From Arthrobacter sp. (GTDB lineage: Bacteria > Actinomycetota > Actinomycetes > Actinomycetales > Micrococcaceae), in NCBI GenBank assembly GCA_030146405.1, contig JASLBS010000076.1, positions 1 to 40,973 on the forward strand: a stretch of 40,973 nt of DNA. Reading direction: 5' to 3'. Below are positions 23,130-30,397 of this stretch, one piece after another. The notes under the pieces are model-generated. The model saw only the letters and a program-made list of their open reading frames with translations. It had not been told where the DNA came from and ran no database searches. The translations under genes were made by a program, and so were the position numbers. Positions within the stretch are counted from its first letter, which is position 1, and each line of letters starts with the position of its first letter.

Positions 23130-23783
23130 TTGAACAAGAAACGGTCTCAGGAGAACCAGGACCGCCAGGCACGCCTGGCGTCCATCCAGGCGCAGCAGCG
23201 GGCGGGTGAGCGTAAGCGCAATACCTTGATCTTCGGCGGGATCGGAGCAGTGATCCTCGCCGTCATCGTCGCGGTGGTGATCGTGATCACCAGCCAGGTG
23301 AACCAGAACCGCGACCGGGAAGCTGCAGCCTCCCAGCCGATCGAGGATGTCCAGGAATACCCGGACGTGAGTTTCGAGCACGTGAGCGGCCCGGTGGAGT
23401 ACGAGGAGTCACCGCCGGTGGGTGGCGACCACAACTCCATCTGGACCAACTGCGGCGTCTACACGGAAGCTGTCCCCAATGAGAACTCGGTGCACTCGAT
23501 GGAGCACGGAGCGGTCTGGATCACGTACGACCCCGAGATCAGTCAGGAGGAGATCAGCACGCTGACCGACCTCGTGGGCACTCGGGCCTACGTGCTGCTG
23601 AGTCCCTACCCGGGCCTCGATGTTCCCGTTGCTGCCAGCGCCTGGGGCCTGCAGCTGAAGGTCGACTCCGCCGACGATCCCCGTCTCCAGACCTTCCTCG
23701 ACAAGTACGTCCAGGGCCCGCAGACCCGCGAGCCCAACGCCGCATGCTCCGGTGGTCTCACTCCTGCGGGCCGCGCGTCCTAG
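23130..23783 (+). CDS. DUF3105 membrane-anchored protein
   Basis: 217 residues: a basic Lys/Arg/Gln-rich cytoplasmic N-terminus of about 30 residues, one membrane segment (about 33-55, IGAVILAVIVAVVIVI), and an outside DUF3105 domain. Domain marks are VGGDHNSIWTNCGVY, NSVHSMEHGAVWITY and LLSPYPGLDVPVAASAWG; conserved His and Cys residues suggest metal binding. Start is TTG at 23130 with AAGGA nine bases upstream and no better in-frame ATG. DUF3105 often accompanies DUF305 in actinobacteria, as here. Function unknown; a copper or redox role fits the neighbourhood. Confidence 0.87.
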   Translation: MNKKRSQENQDRQARLASIQAQQRAGERKRNTLIFGGIGAVILAVIVAVVIVITSQVNQNRDREAAASQPIEDVQEYPDVSFEHVSGPVEYEESPPVGGDHNSIWTNCGVYTEAVPNENSVHSMEHGAVWITYDPEISQEEISTLTDLVGTRAYVLLSPYPGLDVPVAASAWGLQLKVDSADDPRLQTFLDKYVQGPQTREPNAACSGGLTPAGRAS

Positions 23784-23956
23784 ACCAGTACACCTGGAAC
23801 CCGGCGCCGCCGGCTTCGGTGCCTCCGGGATGAGCCGGCGACCGGTCGCTCCGCGCTCGCCGCTCTGAGGGAAACCTCGAAGATCGTTCCGCTCCGGGAC
23901 CTGCTTGGGTAGCGTGTCAGCAGGGTCGTTTACAGAATCCTCGACATGAGGGGAAA

Positions 23957-24706
23957 GTGGGAGCCGTGGCTGAGAGCCCTCTGCTCGGGAACGCATTCCT
24001 GCCCGGGGTGTTGCAGGACATGGTGCTGGAGAGCGCAGACGTCAACGAGTTCCTCGATGCCCTGGCGAAGCTTGCCGCCGACGTGCTGTCCGTCGACGGC
24101 GCGGAGGTGTTCTGCTGCGTCACACTTCTCCGCCCGCGGACCAAGGGCACGGTGGCGAGCAGCAACGAGCAGGCATTGCTCATGGACGAGGTCCAGTACT
24201 CCTTCGACGATGGTCCGTGCCTCCGCGCTGCCCGTGAGGGGCAGGTGTACGTCGTGGCGGATTTCACGTCCGAGGAGCGCTTCGGCGGGTACGCCCGGGC
24301 CATTGCCGATCACGGACTCCGCTCCGCTCTCGGGGTGCCGATACCCCTCGACGGACTCGCTGCGGCCGGACTCAACCTCTACTCCGCCAGGCCCGGTGCG
24401 TTCGACGAGCAGGTGATCGCCACGGCTGCGGAACTGGCACGGGAGGCCTCCAAGTCGCTTCGGATGGCCGTCCGGGTGGCCCAACTGGCGGAGACGGGGG
24501 AGCAGCTGAAGGCGGCCATGAGTGCGCGGACCACCATCGATGTCGCCGCCGGGATCATCATGGGCCAGAACCGGTGCAGCCATGAGACGGCCATGACCAT
24601 CCTGAAGGCTGCCTCCAACGGCCGTAACAAGAAGCTCGCCGACGTGGCCGCCGCCGTGCTGACGTCGATCGGCCAGCAAGCCCCCACGACACACTTCGAG
24701 TCCTGA
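23957..24706 (+). CDS. GAF-ANTAR transcription antitermination regulator
   Basis: 249 residues. A GAF-type sensor domain (about 25-170) with the stretch YSFDDGPCLRAAREGQ, followed by an ANTAR RNA-binding domain (about 180-240) recognised by RTTIDVAAGIIMGQNRCSHE and the later AAS helix. ANTAR proteins bind paired hexaloop hairpins in nascent mRNA and prevent termination. No such target was noticed nearby. Start is GTG; 23957 and 23966 are both possible: the first has AGGGG three bases away, the second GGGAG two bases away, so the exact N-terminus is uncertain by three residues. A TAGCGT -10-like box is at about 23912. Followed by a strong terminator; monocistronic. Confidence 0.88.
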   Translation: MGAVAESPLLGNAFLPGVLQDMVLESADVNEFLDALAKLAADVLSVDGAEVFCCVTLLRPRTKGTVASSNEQALLMDEVQYSFDDGPCLRAAREGQVYVVADFTSEERFGGYARAIADHGLRSALGVPIPLDGLAAAGLNLYSARPGAFDEQVIATAAELAREASKSLRMAVRVAQLAETGEQLKAAMSARTTIDVAAGIIMGQNRCSHETAMTILKAASNGRNKKLADVAAAVLTSIGQQAPTTHFES

Positions 24707-24716
24707 GCGAACGCCC

Positions 24717-24772
24717 GGCACCGTCGTCACCGCCTCCCGCGTGCCCTCGCGTGGAGTGGTGACGACGGTGCC
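24717..24772 (+). terminator. Long terminator hairpin after the GAF-ANTAR gene
   Basis: Perfect 15-bp arms GGCACCGTCGTCACC (24717-24731) and GGTGACGACGGTGCC (24758-24772), with partial further pairing inside the 26-nt loop. It begins 10 bp after the stop codon. No T-run, as usual in this GC-rich genome. The same gene encodes an RNA-binding antiterminator, so a regulatory role for the hairpin is possible. Confidence 0.85.
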
Positions 24773-24876
24773 ACTCGTTGGCCGCATGCCGACCCCGCAG
24801 GGTCCTCGGACCCTGTACCACCGGTGCCCGGGAGGGACATACTGAGGACGTCGGACGGTGATACCCGGGGGAGCGG

Positions 24877-25758
24877 ATGAGAACACGGAGCGCAGGACGA
24901 GCGACGGCGGTGGCCGCGTTGCTGCTGGCACTGACCGCCTGCAGCGGTGAGGGTGCGGCAGTTCCCGACCCACCGGCCGAAGGCAACGTGCTGGATGCCG
25001 CGGACGTCCTGACGCCGGTCGAGGAGCAGGAGCTGAACGCGTTCATCGACGAGCGGAACAGCGGCACCGACGCAGCGAGGGTGGCTGTCCTCACCATCGA
25101 GAACGCCGACGGATCGATCGAGGACTTCGCGAGGGACGTGGCAATCCGCTGGGGAGTGGGCGACGACGGTGCGGACAACGGGGTGCTGGTGGTTGCCGAT
25201 ACGGCCCAGCGGGAGCTGCGGATCGAGACGGCCGACGGTGTGCGCGAGAACTTCTCGGACAGCGACGCCGAGGACGTGATCGACGACGTCCTCACTCCGG
25301 CCTTCGCGGACGAGGAGTACGCCCGGGGCCTCACCGAGGCCGTGGACCGGATCTATCTCCACGCACAGGGCCAGGGGCCCACCGCGGAACCCTTCAACTG
25401 GGGACTGTTCGCCTGGGTCACCGGTGGGATCGCCGCCCTGGTCGGGGTGATCACCGCCCTGATCACCCGGGATGTCCGGCGTCGACGCAGGGTCGCCGAT
25501 GACGAGATCCGGGCCGCCCAAGGGGCCGACCCCGATCTCCACCTCACCAGTAAGCAGCGCGACGACTACCGGCGCTACCGCTACAGCCACCGGAATGACG
25601 CCGCAGTGAACAACCCCGCCGTCTGGCTGCCCCTGTACGTCGCCAATCCCGCCCTGTACTCCGGCAGGAGCACGGGGGACCCGGACGGCACCGCCTCGGG
25701 CTCGTCCTTCGGCAGTGGCGGGGGTTTCACCGGTGGCGGGGCGTCCGGGCGCTACTGA
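24877..25758 (+). CDS. TPM-domain (YgcG-type) lipoprotein
   Basis: 293 residues. Signal peptide with lipobox LTAC (Cys22), so a lipid-anchored outer-face protein. A TPM/TLP18.3 domain follows (about 35-165; NVLDAADVLTPVEEQELNAF at its start, GVGDDGADNGVLVVADTAQR in the middle), then a membrane helix (about 174-195), a cytoplasmic basic stretch RRRRRV and a Gly/Ser-rich tail. TPM domains are linked to membrane and thylakoid protein quality control in other organisms; the role here is unknown. GGGGGAG lies before the ATG. Convergent with prfC, 42 bp apart. Confidence 0.87.
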   Translation: MRTRSAGRATAVAALLLALTACSGEGAAVPDPPAEGNVLDAADVLTPVEEQELNAFIDERNSGTDAARVAVLTIENADGSIEDFARDVAIRWGVGDDGADNGVLVVADTAQRELRIETADGVRENFSDSDAEDVIDDVLTPAFADEEYARGLTEAVDRIYLHAQGQGPTAEPFNWGLFAWVTGGIAALVGVITALITRDVRRRRRVADDEIRAAQGADPDLHLTSKQRDDYRRYRYSHRNDAAVNNPAVWLPLYVANPALYSGRSTGDPDGTASGSSFGSGGGFTGGGASGRY

Positions 25759-25800
25759 CGCTCCTGTCGGTGAACGGCACCCCGGACCGGTGCTGGCCGG

Positions 25801-27414
25801 CTACTGATCGACGGCAGCGCCGATCGGCTCGAGGACGACGTCCGGGAAGTCCTTCCTGAAGTGCCCGACCTTCCACTTGTCCCCGAACACGGCCACCACC
25901 TCGCCGTCGGATCGGAACATGATCTCGCCGCCCCGGAAGGTCTGGGGGACCCCCTCGCTCCCGGGTGCCACGTTCATCGCGAGCGTGTAGGAGAGGTGGT
26001 CCAGTGACGTCGGGGCATTGAACTCCGACCCGAGGCGCTCGGCTGCCACCTCGAACTGCAGGGCGCCGACCGCCGCGAGCACGGGTGCCTGGTCGCCACG
26101 CAGATCCGATCGCAGCACCTGCACCACGCCCTCGTGCTCGAGCTGCTCGATCCCGCGACGGAACTGCTTGTACCTCCCGGGATCCTTCGCGCGGGCCACG
26201 GCGAACAGCTCGGGCGAGAAGCGTGGGATGTCGGGGAACTGGACGGCCTGCTCGGCGAACAGGCTGTCGCCCACGCGCAGGCTCGTGGCGTTCACGAGCC
26301 CGACGACGTCACCGGGCCACGCGGTGTCCACCACTTCGCGGCTGCGACCGAGCACACGGTGCGCGTACTTGGTGGCGAACGGCTTCCCGGTGCGCTGATT
26401 GGTGATCACCATGCCGCGCTCGAACGTCCCGGAGCAGATGCGGAGGTACGCGATGTGGTCGCGGTGCGCGCTGTCCTGGCCGGCCTGCACCTTGAACACG
26501 AACCCCGACATCGGGGCCTCGATGGGGCGGGGCTCGTCCTCCTTGGAGGGGCGTGGGCTGGGCGAGGGCGCCACATCCACGAGGATGTCCAGGAGCTGGG
26601 AGACGCCGAAGTTCTTGGCCGCGGCGGCGAACAGGACGGGTGTTTGACGGGCGGCCTCGAACTCCTCCCGGTCGAAGGTCCCGTTGGCGGCCTCCACGAG
26701 TCCCGATTCCTCGCGCGCATCCTCCCAGGCACCCGCCTCGGAAGGATCGAGCGCGTCGATGTCGATCTCCGTCTCCGCGGCGGCCTGGGCCCCGGCCTCC
26801 ACGGCTTGGAGGGCGATCGCCTGCTCGGTGCGCAGATCGATCAGGCCCTTGAAGTCACCCGCGATCCCGGCGGGCCAGGTCAGGGGCACCGGTGTCATGC
26901 CGGTGCGCTCGCCGACGTCGTCGATCAGCCCGAGGGCATCGAGGCCCGGGCGGTCCCACTTGTTGATCACGGTGATGATGGGGATGTTCCGCGCCTTGCA
27001 GACGGCGAGCAGTTTCACGGTCTGCGGTTCGAAGCCCTTCGCGGCATCGATCAGCATGACGGCGGAATCGACGGCGGCGAGGACGCGGTAGGTGTCCTCG
27101 GAGAAGTCGGCGTGACCCGGGGTGTCCACGACGTTCAGGATCGTGTCCCGGTAGGTCAGCTGCAGTGCGGCCGAGCTGATCGAGATGCCGCGCTCCTGCT
27201 CGATGCCCATCCAGTCGGACACCGTCGCGTGGCGGCTCGACTTGCCGTGCGTCACGCCGGCGTCCTGGATGGCGCGGGCCAGCAGGGCGAGGGCCTCGGT
27301 GAGCGTCGATTTCCCGGCGTCGGGGTGGGAGATCACGGCGAAGGTACGACGACGCCCTGCCTCGCGGCGTACGGCGTCGGCATCGAGGACGGGGGATTCG
27401 GTTAGCAGTGCCAC
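25801..27414 (-). CDS. prfC: Peptide chain release factor 3
   Basis: 537 residues, the length of E. coli RF3. GTPase motifs: P-loop SHPDAGKST (29-37), switch-II DTPGHADF, and NKWD (usual NKxD). RF3-specific parts include GISISSAALQ after the switch-I region and GALQFEVAAERLGSEFN in the C-terminal domain. RF3 is a ribosomal GTPase that recycles RF1/RF2 after peptide release. The frame runs upstream to 27519, but family similarity starts at about TFAVISHPDAG and the GTG at 27414 leaves the normal short leader; GACAAT, a -10-like box, ends six bases before it, so it may be leaderless. It is convergent with the TPM lipoprotein gene. Confidence 0.95.
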   Translation of the reverse strand: MALLTESPVLDADAVRREAGRRRTFAVISHPDAGKSTLTEALALLARAIQDAGVTHGKSSRHATVSDWMGIEQERGISISSAALQLTYRDTILNVVDTPGHADFSEDTYRVLAAVDSAVMLIDAAKGFEPQTVKLLAVCKARNIPIITVINKWDRPGLDALGLIDDVGERTGMTPVPLTWPAGIAGDFKGLIDLRTEQAIALQAVEAGAQAAAETEIDIDALDPSEAGAWEDAREESGLVEAANGTFDREEFEAARQTPVLFAAAAKNFGVSQLLDILVDVAPSPSPRPSKEDEPRPIEAPMSGFVFKVQAGQDSAHRDHIAYLRICSGTFERGMVITNQRTGKPFATKYAHRVLGRSREVVDTAWPGDVVGLVNATSLRVGDSLFAEQAVQFPDIPRFSPELFAVARAKDPGRYKQFRRGIEQLEHEGVVQVLRSDLRGDQAPVLAAVGALQFEVAAERLGSEFNAPTSLDHLSYTLAMNVAPGSEGVPQTFRGGEIMFRSDGEVVAVFGDKWKVGHFRKDFPDVVLEPIGAAVDQ

Positions 27415-27511
27415 CCGTCCATTGTCCCCGATCCTGGAGCCCCGACCTCGCGAGGACTCCGGATGTTCGCTCTGCGCCGGACCATCGAGGGCTAGCCTAG
27501 GAGGCAGAGCA

Positions 27512-27547
27512 GTGCTCACGGTTACCGGGAAGGGCGTTGGAACGTGA
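27512..27547 (+). other. Possible 11-residue upstream open reading frame before the ThuA gene
   Basis: AGGAGG (27499-27504) stands seven bases before a GTG that opens an 11-residue frame ending in TGA. This is a much better ribosome site than the one at the ThuA-like gene 35 bp later. However, TAGCCT (27493-27498) overlaps the same place as a -10 box, and both cannot act on the same transcript. Tentative. Confidence 0.2.
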
Positions 27548-27581
27548 CGTATCGAGTATCCGCCGCCACATGGAGCCCGGC

Positions 27582-28307
27582 ATGACGTGTGCCCTACTGC
27601 TCAGCGGTGGGGGGCGCTACGCAGATCCCTGGCACCCCTTCCAGGAGACGTCCGCCGAGGTGGCCGGGCTCCTCGAGGCCGAGGGCATGACCGTCGAGAT
27701 CACGGACGACGTCGATGCCGCCCTCGCGTCCCTGTCCGGCGGATCACCGGACCTTCTGGTGGTCAACGTGGGGTTGCCGCGTGACGGCGAACCCTCACCC
27801 GGGTCGGCGGCGGCCCGGGAGGGCCTGCACCGATGGGCACGCAGTGGGGCTCCCCTGCTCGCGCTGCACTCCAGCTCCACCAGCTTCACCGATTCCCCGG
27901 TGTGGGAGACGGCGCTCGGAGGCCGCTGGGTACGCGGGACCACGATGCACCCTGACTACGGGTCGGCGCAGGTGCTCCTGGAGGGCCCGCTGCTCGCCGG
28001 TGTCCCGGACTTCACGGTGGACGACGAACGGTACAGCCGGCTCCGCACCGCAGCAGACGTCCTGGTGCACGCCCGCCACCTCCACGACGGGATCCTGCAC
28101 CCGCTGATCTGGTCCCACGAACGCGCATCACCAGCGGGAAGGGCGCGGACCTTCTACGATGCGCTGGGCCATGATGCCGCCTCCTACTCGGTGCCGGAGC
28201 ACCGGGAAGTGCTGCGGCGCGGGGTGTCCTGGCTCCTGGGTCGGTCCGTCGAGAATGCCCCGATCCAGCTGTTCCTCCCGAGTGGGATCCCTCCGGTAGG
28301 GCGATGA
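27582..28307 (+). CDS. ThuA-domain protein
   Basis: 241 residues of the ThuA family (class-I glutamine-amidotransferase-like fold). The start CALLLSGGGRYADPWHPF is the ThuA opening; PLLALHSSSTSFTD, ALGGRWVRGTTMHPDYG and HPLIWSHE are the usual landmarks. ThuA takes part in trehalose or related sugar breakdown through 3-keto intermediates in rhizobia; here the substrate is unknown. GGAG lies six bases before the ATG at 27582, chosen over an in-frame ATG four codons upstream. It is convergent with the sugar ABC operon, with only a gene remnant between, so a link to sugar use is plausible. Confidence 0.82.
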   Translation: MTCALLLSGGGRYADPWHPFQETSAEVAGLLEAEGMTVEITDDVDAALASLSGGSPDLLVVNVGLPRDGEPSPGSAAAREGLHRWARSGAPLLALHSSSTSFTDSPVWETALGGRWVRGTTMHPDYGSAQVLLEGPLLAGVPDFTVDDERYSRLRTAADVLVHARHLHDGILHPLIWSHERASPAGRARTFYDALGHDAASYSVPEHREVLRRGVSWLLGRSVENAPIQLFLPSGIPPVGR

Positions 28308-28518
28308 CAAGCACTTCGGCACTCCCGCGTGCTTGATGGTTCCGGGGTGGGAGGCCGAGTTCAGTCCACGACCCGACGGCCGGATCGATGCTCTTGACCT
28401 GGCGGTCCTGGAGGACGATCTCCAGTTCTTTCCCGCCCACAACGCCGCTCCGGTGTTCTACGCCGAGACTCTCGAGCAGTACCCGGAGCTCGAGAGAGGT
28501 TTCATCTCCGCACTCTGA
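28308..28518 (+). pseudogene. Remnant of a glycine-betaine ABC binding protein (OpuAC/ProX domain)
   Basis: About 65 codons in one frame, lacking any start context, encode DGRIDALDLAVLEDDLQFFP then HNAAPVFYAETLEQYPELER before a stop. This is the C-terminal OpuAC pattern (DGRI..L.VLEDD..FFP..NAAPV....L..YPEL) of quaternary-amine binding proteins. The N-terminal about 200 residues and the last about 40 residues of a normal protein are absent. The frame continues upstream into the ThuA coding end without homology. It starts right after the ThuA stop and ends at the hairpin before the ABC permease gene, which suggests it is scar DNA left by a deletion between these genes. Confidence 0.7.
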
Positions 28519-28519
28519 G

Positions 28520-28553
28520 CGGAGGCTACGCTCTGCCGCCGTAGCCGCCTCCG
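28520..28553. terminator. Hairpin between remnant and ABC permease gene
   Basis: CGGAGGCTACG (28520-28530) pairs with CGTAG (28540-28544) and CCTCCG (28548-28553) across a three-base bulge (CCG) and a 9-nt loop. It begins one base after the remnant stop and ends one base before the permease stop on the other strand, so it may terminate both directions. Confidence 0.65.
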
Positions 28554-28554
28554 G

Positions 28555-29445
28555 TCAACCCTTGACGGAGCCGTCGCTCAGCCCGGCCACCAGGTACTTC
28601 TGTGCGATGAAGGCGATACCGATCACCGGCAGGGTGAGGAGCATCGCCGCTGCTCCTGCCTGCTGCAGCATGGGCAGTGTCTGCCCGAGCTGGGTGGTGA
28701 TGAAGACGGGGACGGTCTTCGACGTCGTATCCGTCAGCACCAGGGCGGTCAGGTACTCCTGGAACGCGAAGAGGAAGACGAACACGCCCGCCGTGAGGAT
28801 GCCCGGACGCATGAGGGGGATCAGGATGCGCCACAGGAGGCTCACGCGGGTACAGCCGTCGATCATGGCCGCCTCGTCGAGTTCCTTCGGGATGTCGGCG
28901 AAGAAGTTGCGGAGCAACCAGATGGTGAAGGGCTGGTTGATGGCCACGAGCGCCGCCGCGAGGGCGAAGTTCGTGTCGTAGATCCCCAGGGACCTGCTGA
29001 TCTCGTACATGGGGAGCACCACGGAGAAACGCGGGAGCGACCTGAAGATCAGGGCCAGGAGCAGCAGGACGGCCGAGACCCACCCGGGGAAGCGGGAGAG
29101 GGCGTAGGCGGCCGGGATCCCGATGATCAGGGCGATCGAAGTGGAGATCAACGCGACGATCGCCGTGTTGCCGAGGTAGCGGGCGAAGTACGTCGTCTCC
29201 CAGAGATTCTTGAACGCCTCCAGCGTCGGCGTGTAACCACTGACCACCGGTGGATTCGAGAAGGCGACGTTGGTGGGCTTGGTGACGGAGAGTCCCGTCC
29301 AGATGAAGGGGGCCAGCATGAGGAGGGCCAGCAGGATCAGGAGGACGGCGGACGTCCGCTGTCCCGTGGGCCGCCGACGCCGCCGCGGGGGCGAGACGAT
29401 GGAATCGGCCTTCGCGGACGGGGCAGTTGCGGTGTTGGGGATCAT
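28555..29445 (-). CDS. Carbohydrate ABC transporter permease, MalG type
   Basis: 296 residues, six membrane segments. The cytoplasmic EAA loop reads ELDEAAMIDGC, with the following conserved G and the helix LLWRILIPLMRPGI that docks on the ATPase. N-terminus is an Arg-rich cytoplasmic leader before the first helix at about 30. Forms the membrane channel with the MalF-like partner; its ATG overlaps that gene's stop (ATGA). No ATPase gene follows; the next element is the terminator hairpin. A shared MsiK-type ATPase from elsewhere is therefore expected, as in other actinobacterial sugar importers. Confidence 0.94.
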   Translation of the reverse strand: MIPNTATAPSAKADSIVSPPRRRRRPTGQRTSAVLLILLALLMLAPFIWTGLSVTKPTNVAFSNPPVVSGYTPTLEAFKNLWETTYFARYLGNTAIVALISTSIALIIGIPAAYALSRFPGWVSAVLLLLALIFRSLPRFSVVLPMYEISRSLGIYDTNFALAAALVAINQPFTIWLLRNFFADIPKELDEAAMIDGCTRVSLLWRILIPLMRPGILTAGVFVFLFAFQEYLTALVLTDTTSKTVPVFITTQLGQTLPMLQQAGAAAMLLTLPVIGIAFIAQKYLVAGLSDGSVKG

Positions 29446-30314
29446 GCTTTGGCCTTCGCTTCCTTGAGGAGGTCCCGGATGAAGGGGAACAGGCAGATCA
29501 GGATCAGGATGATCGAGAGCACGTTCACCGCGCTGCCGAGGCCGAGTTGCTGCGACCCGTCGCGGAACGCCGTGTCGAAGACGTAGAACATGATCGACTC
29601 GTTCCCGATCGCATCAGCCTGTGGCGACAGGGGGATCAGGCTGTCGAAGGTCCGCAGGACGTCCATGATGGTGATCAGGCAGACGAACCCGATGATCCCG
29701 CGCATGGTCGGGATGATGACGTACAGGTGCATCTTCCAGGCCGAGGCGCCGTCGATCGTGGCCGCCTCGCGCAGTTCGTTCGGTACACCCTGCACGCCGG
29801 CGAGGATCATCAGTACGGCGAAGGGCAGGAGGTGCCACACCGTGTGGGCTATCACCATGACGCGGTTGGGCCAGGTGTCGGTGAACCACAGGAATCTCTG
29901 TCCCGTCAACGTCTCGATGAGCAGGTTCAGCACGCCGCCGAAGTTCTGGTCGAAGAGCCACGAGAACGAGACGGCACCCACGACGCCGGGGAGGACGTAC
30001 GCGACGAGCATCGCACCGAGGATGTAGGGGCGGAGTTTTCCCAGGTTGTTGACGCCGATGGCCACGAGGTAGCCGACGACCAGCATGATGGCCGTGACCA
30101 CCAGTGTCAGGAACACCGTGAAGAACACGGCCCGGCCGAACCTCGGATCGGTCAGGGCCTGCGTGTAGTTCGACAGGCCCACGAAGACGCCCGGGGTGCC
30201 GTAGCTGACCTGCTGGAAGCTCCACTGGACGGTGCGGATGAGCGGCACGACGAGGAGGCCGAACATCACGAGCACACTGGGGCCGATCAGCAGCGTGAAT
30301 TCACGTCTTCTCAT
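29442..30314 (-). CDS. Carbohydrate ABC transporter permease, MalF type
   Basis: 290 residues, six membrane segments, starting MRRREFTLLIGPSVLVMFGL. EAA loop ELREAATIDGASAWKMHLY near residue 185-203 contacts the ATPase. WSFQQVS and SNYTQALTDPRFGRAVFFTV follow the usual first periplasmic region. Gene sits 83 bp after the binding-protein gene, behind a strong hairpin, and overlaps the MalG-type gene by 4 bp. GAGGAG lies about ten bases upstream of the ATG. Channel half of the importer. Confidence 0.94.
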   Translation of the reverse strand: MRRREFTLLIGPSVLVMFGLLVVPLIRTVQWSFQQVSYGTPGVFVGLSNYTQALTDPRFGRAVFFTVFLTLVVTAIMLVVGYLVAIGVNNLGKLRPYILGAMLVAYVLPGVVGAVSFSWLFDQNFGGVLNLLIETLTGQRFLWFTDTWPNRVMVIAHTVWHLLPFAVLMILAGVQGVPNELREAATIDGASAWKMHLYVIIPTMRGIIGFVCLITIMDVLRTFDSLIPLSPQADAIGNESIMFYVFDTAFRDGSQQLGLGSAVNVLSIILILICLFPFIRDLLKEAKAKA

Positions 30315-30358
30315 CGTTGTCTTCTCCTCACGAGGGGTTGCGGGTGCGCAGGGACGAC

Positions 30359-30382
30359 CGCCGGACCGGTTCCGGTCCGGCG
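30359..30382 (-). terminator. Hairpin between binding-protein and permease genes
   Basis: CGCCGGACCGG (30359-30369), TT loop, CCGGTCCGGCG (30372-30382): 11 perfect base pairs, extendable with mismatches to about 30351-30390. It lies 15 bp beyond the binding-protein stop on the minus strand and 44 bp before the MalF-type start. Such intercistronic stems raise binding-protein mRNA over the permease message by partial termination or 3'-end protection; that role is inferred. Confidence 0.8.
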
Positions 30383-30397
30383 ATCATCCCTCCAGGA

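Noticed and set aside
26134..27405. 423-residue plus-strand open frame over prfC
   Set aside because: Shadow of the RF3 gene; no recognisable protein family.
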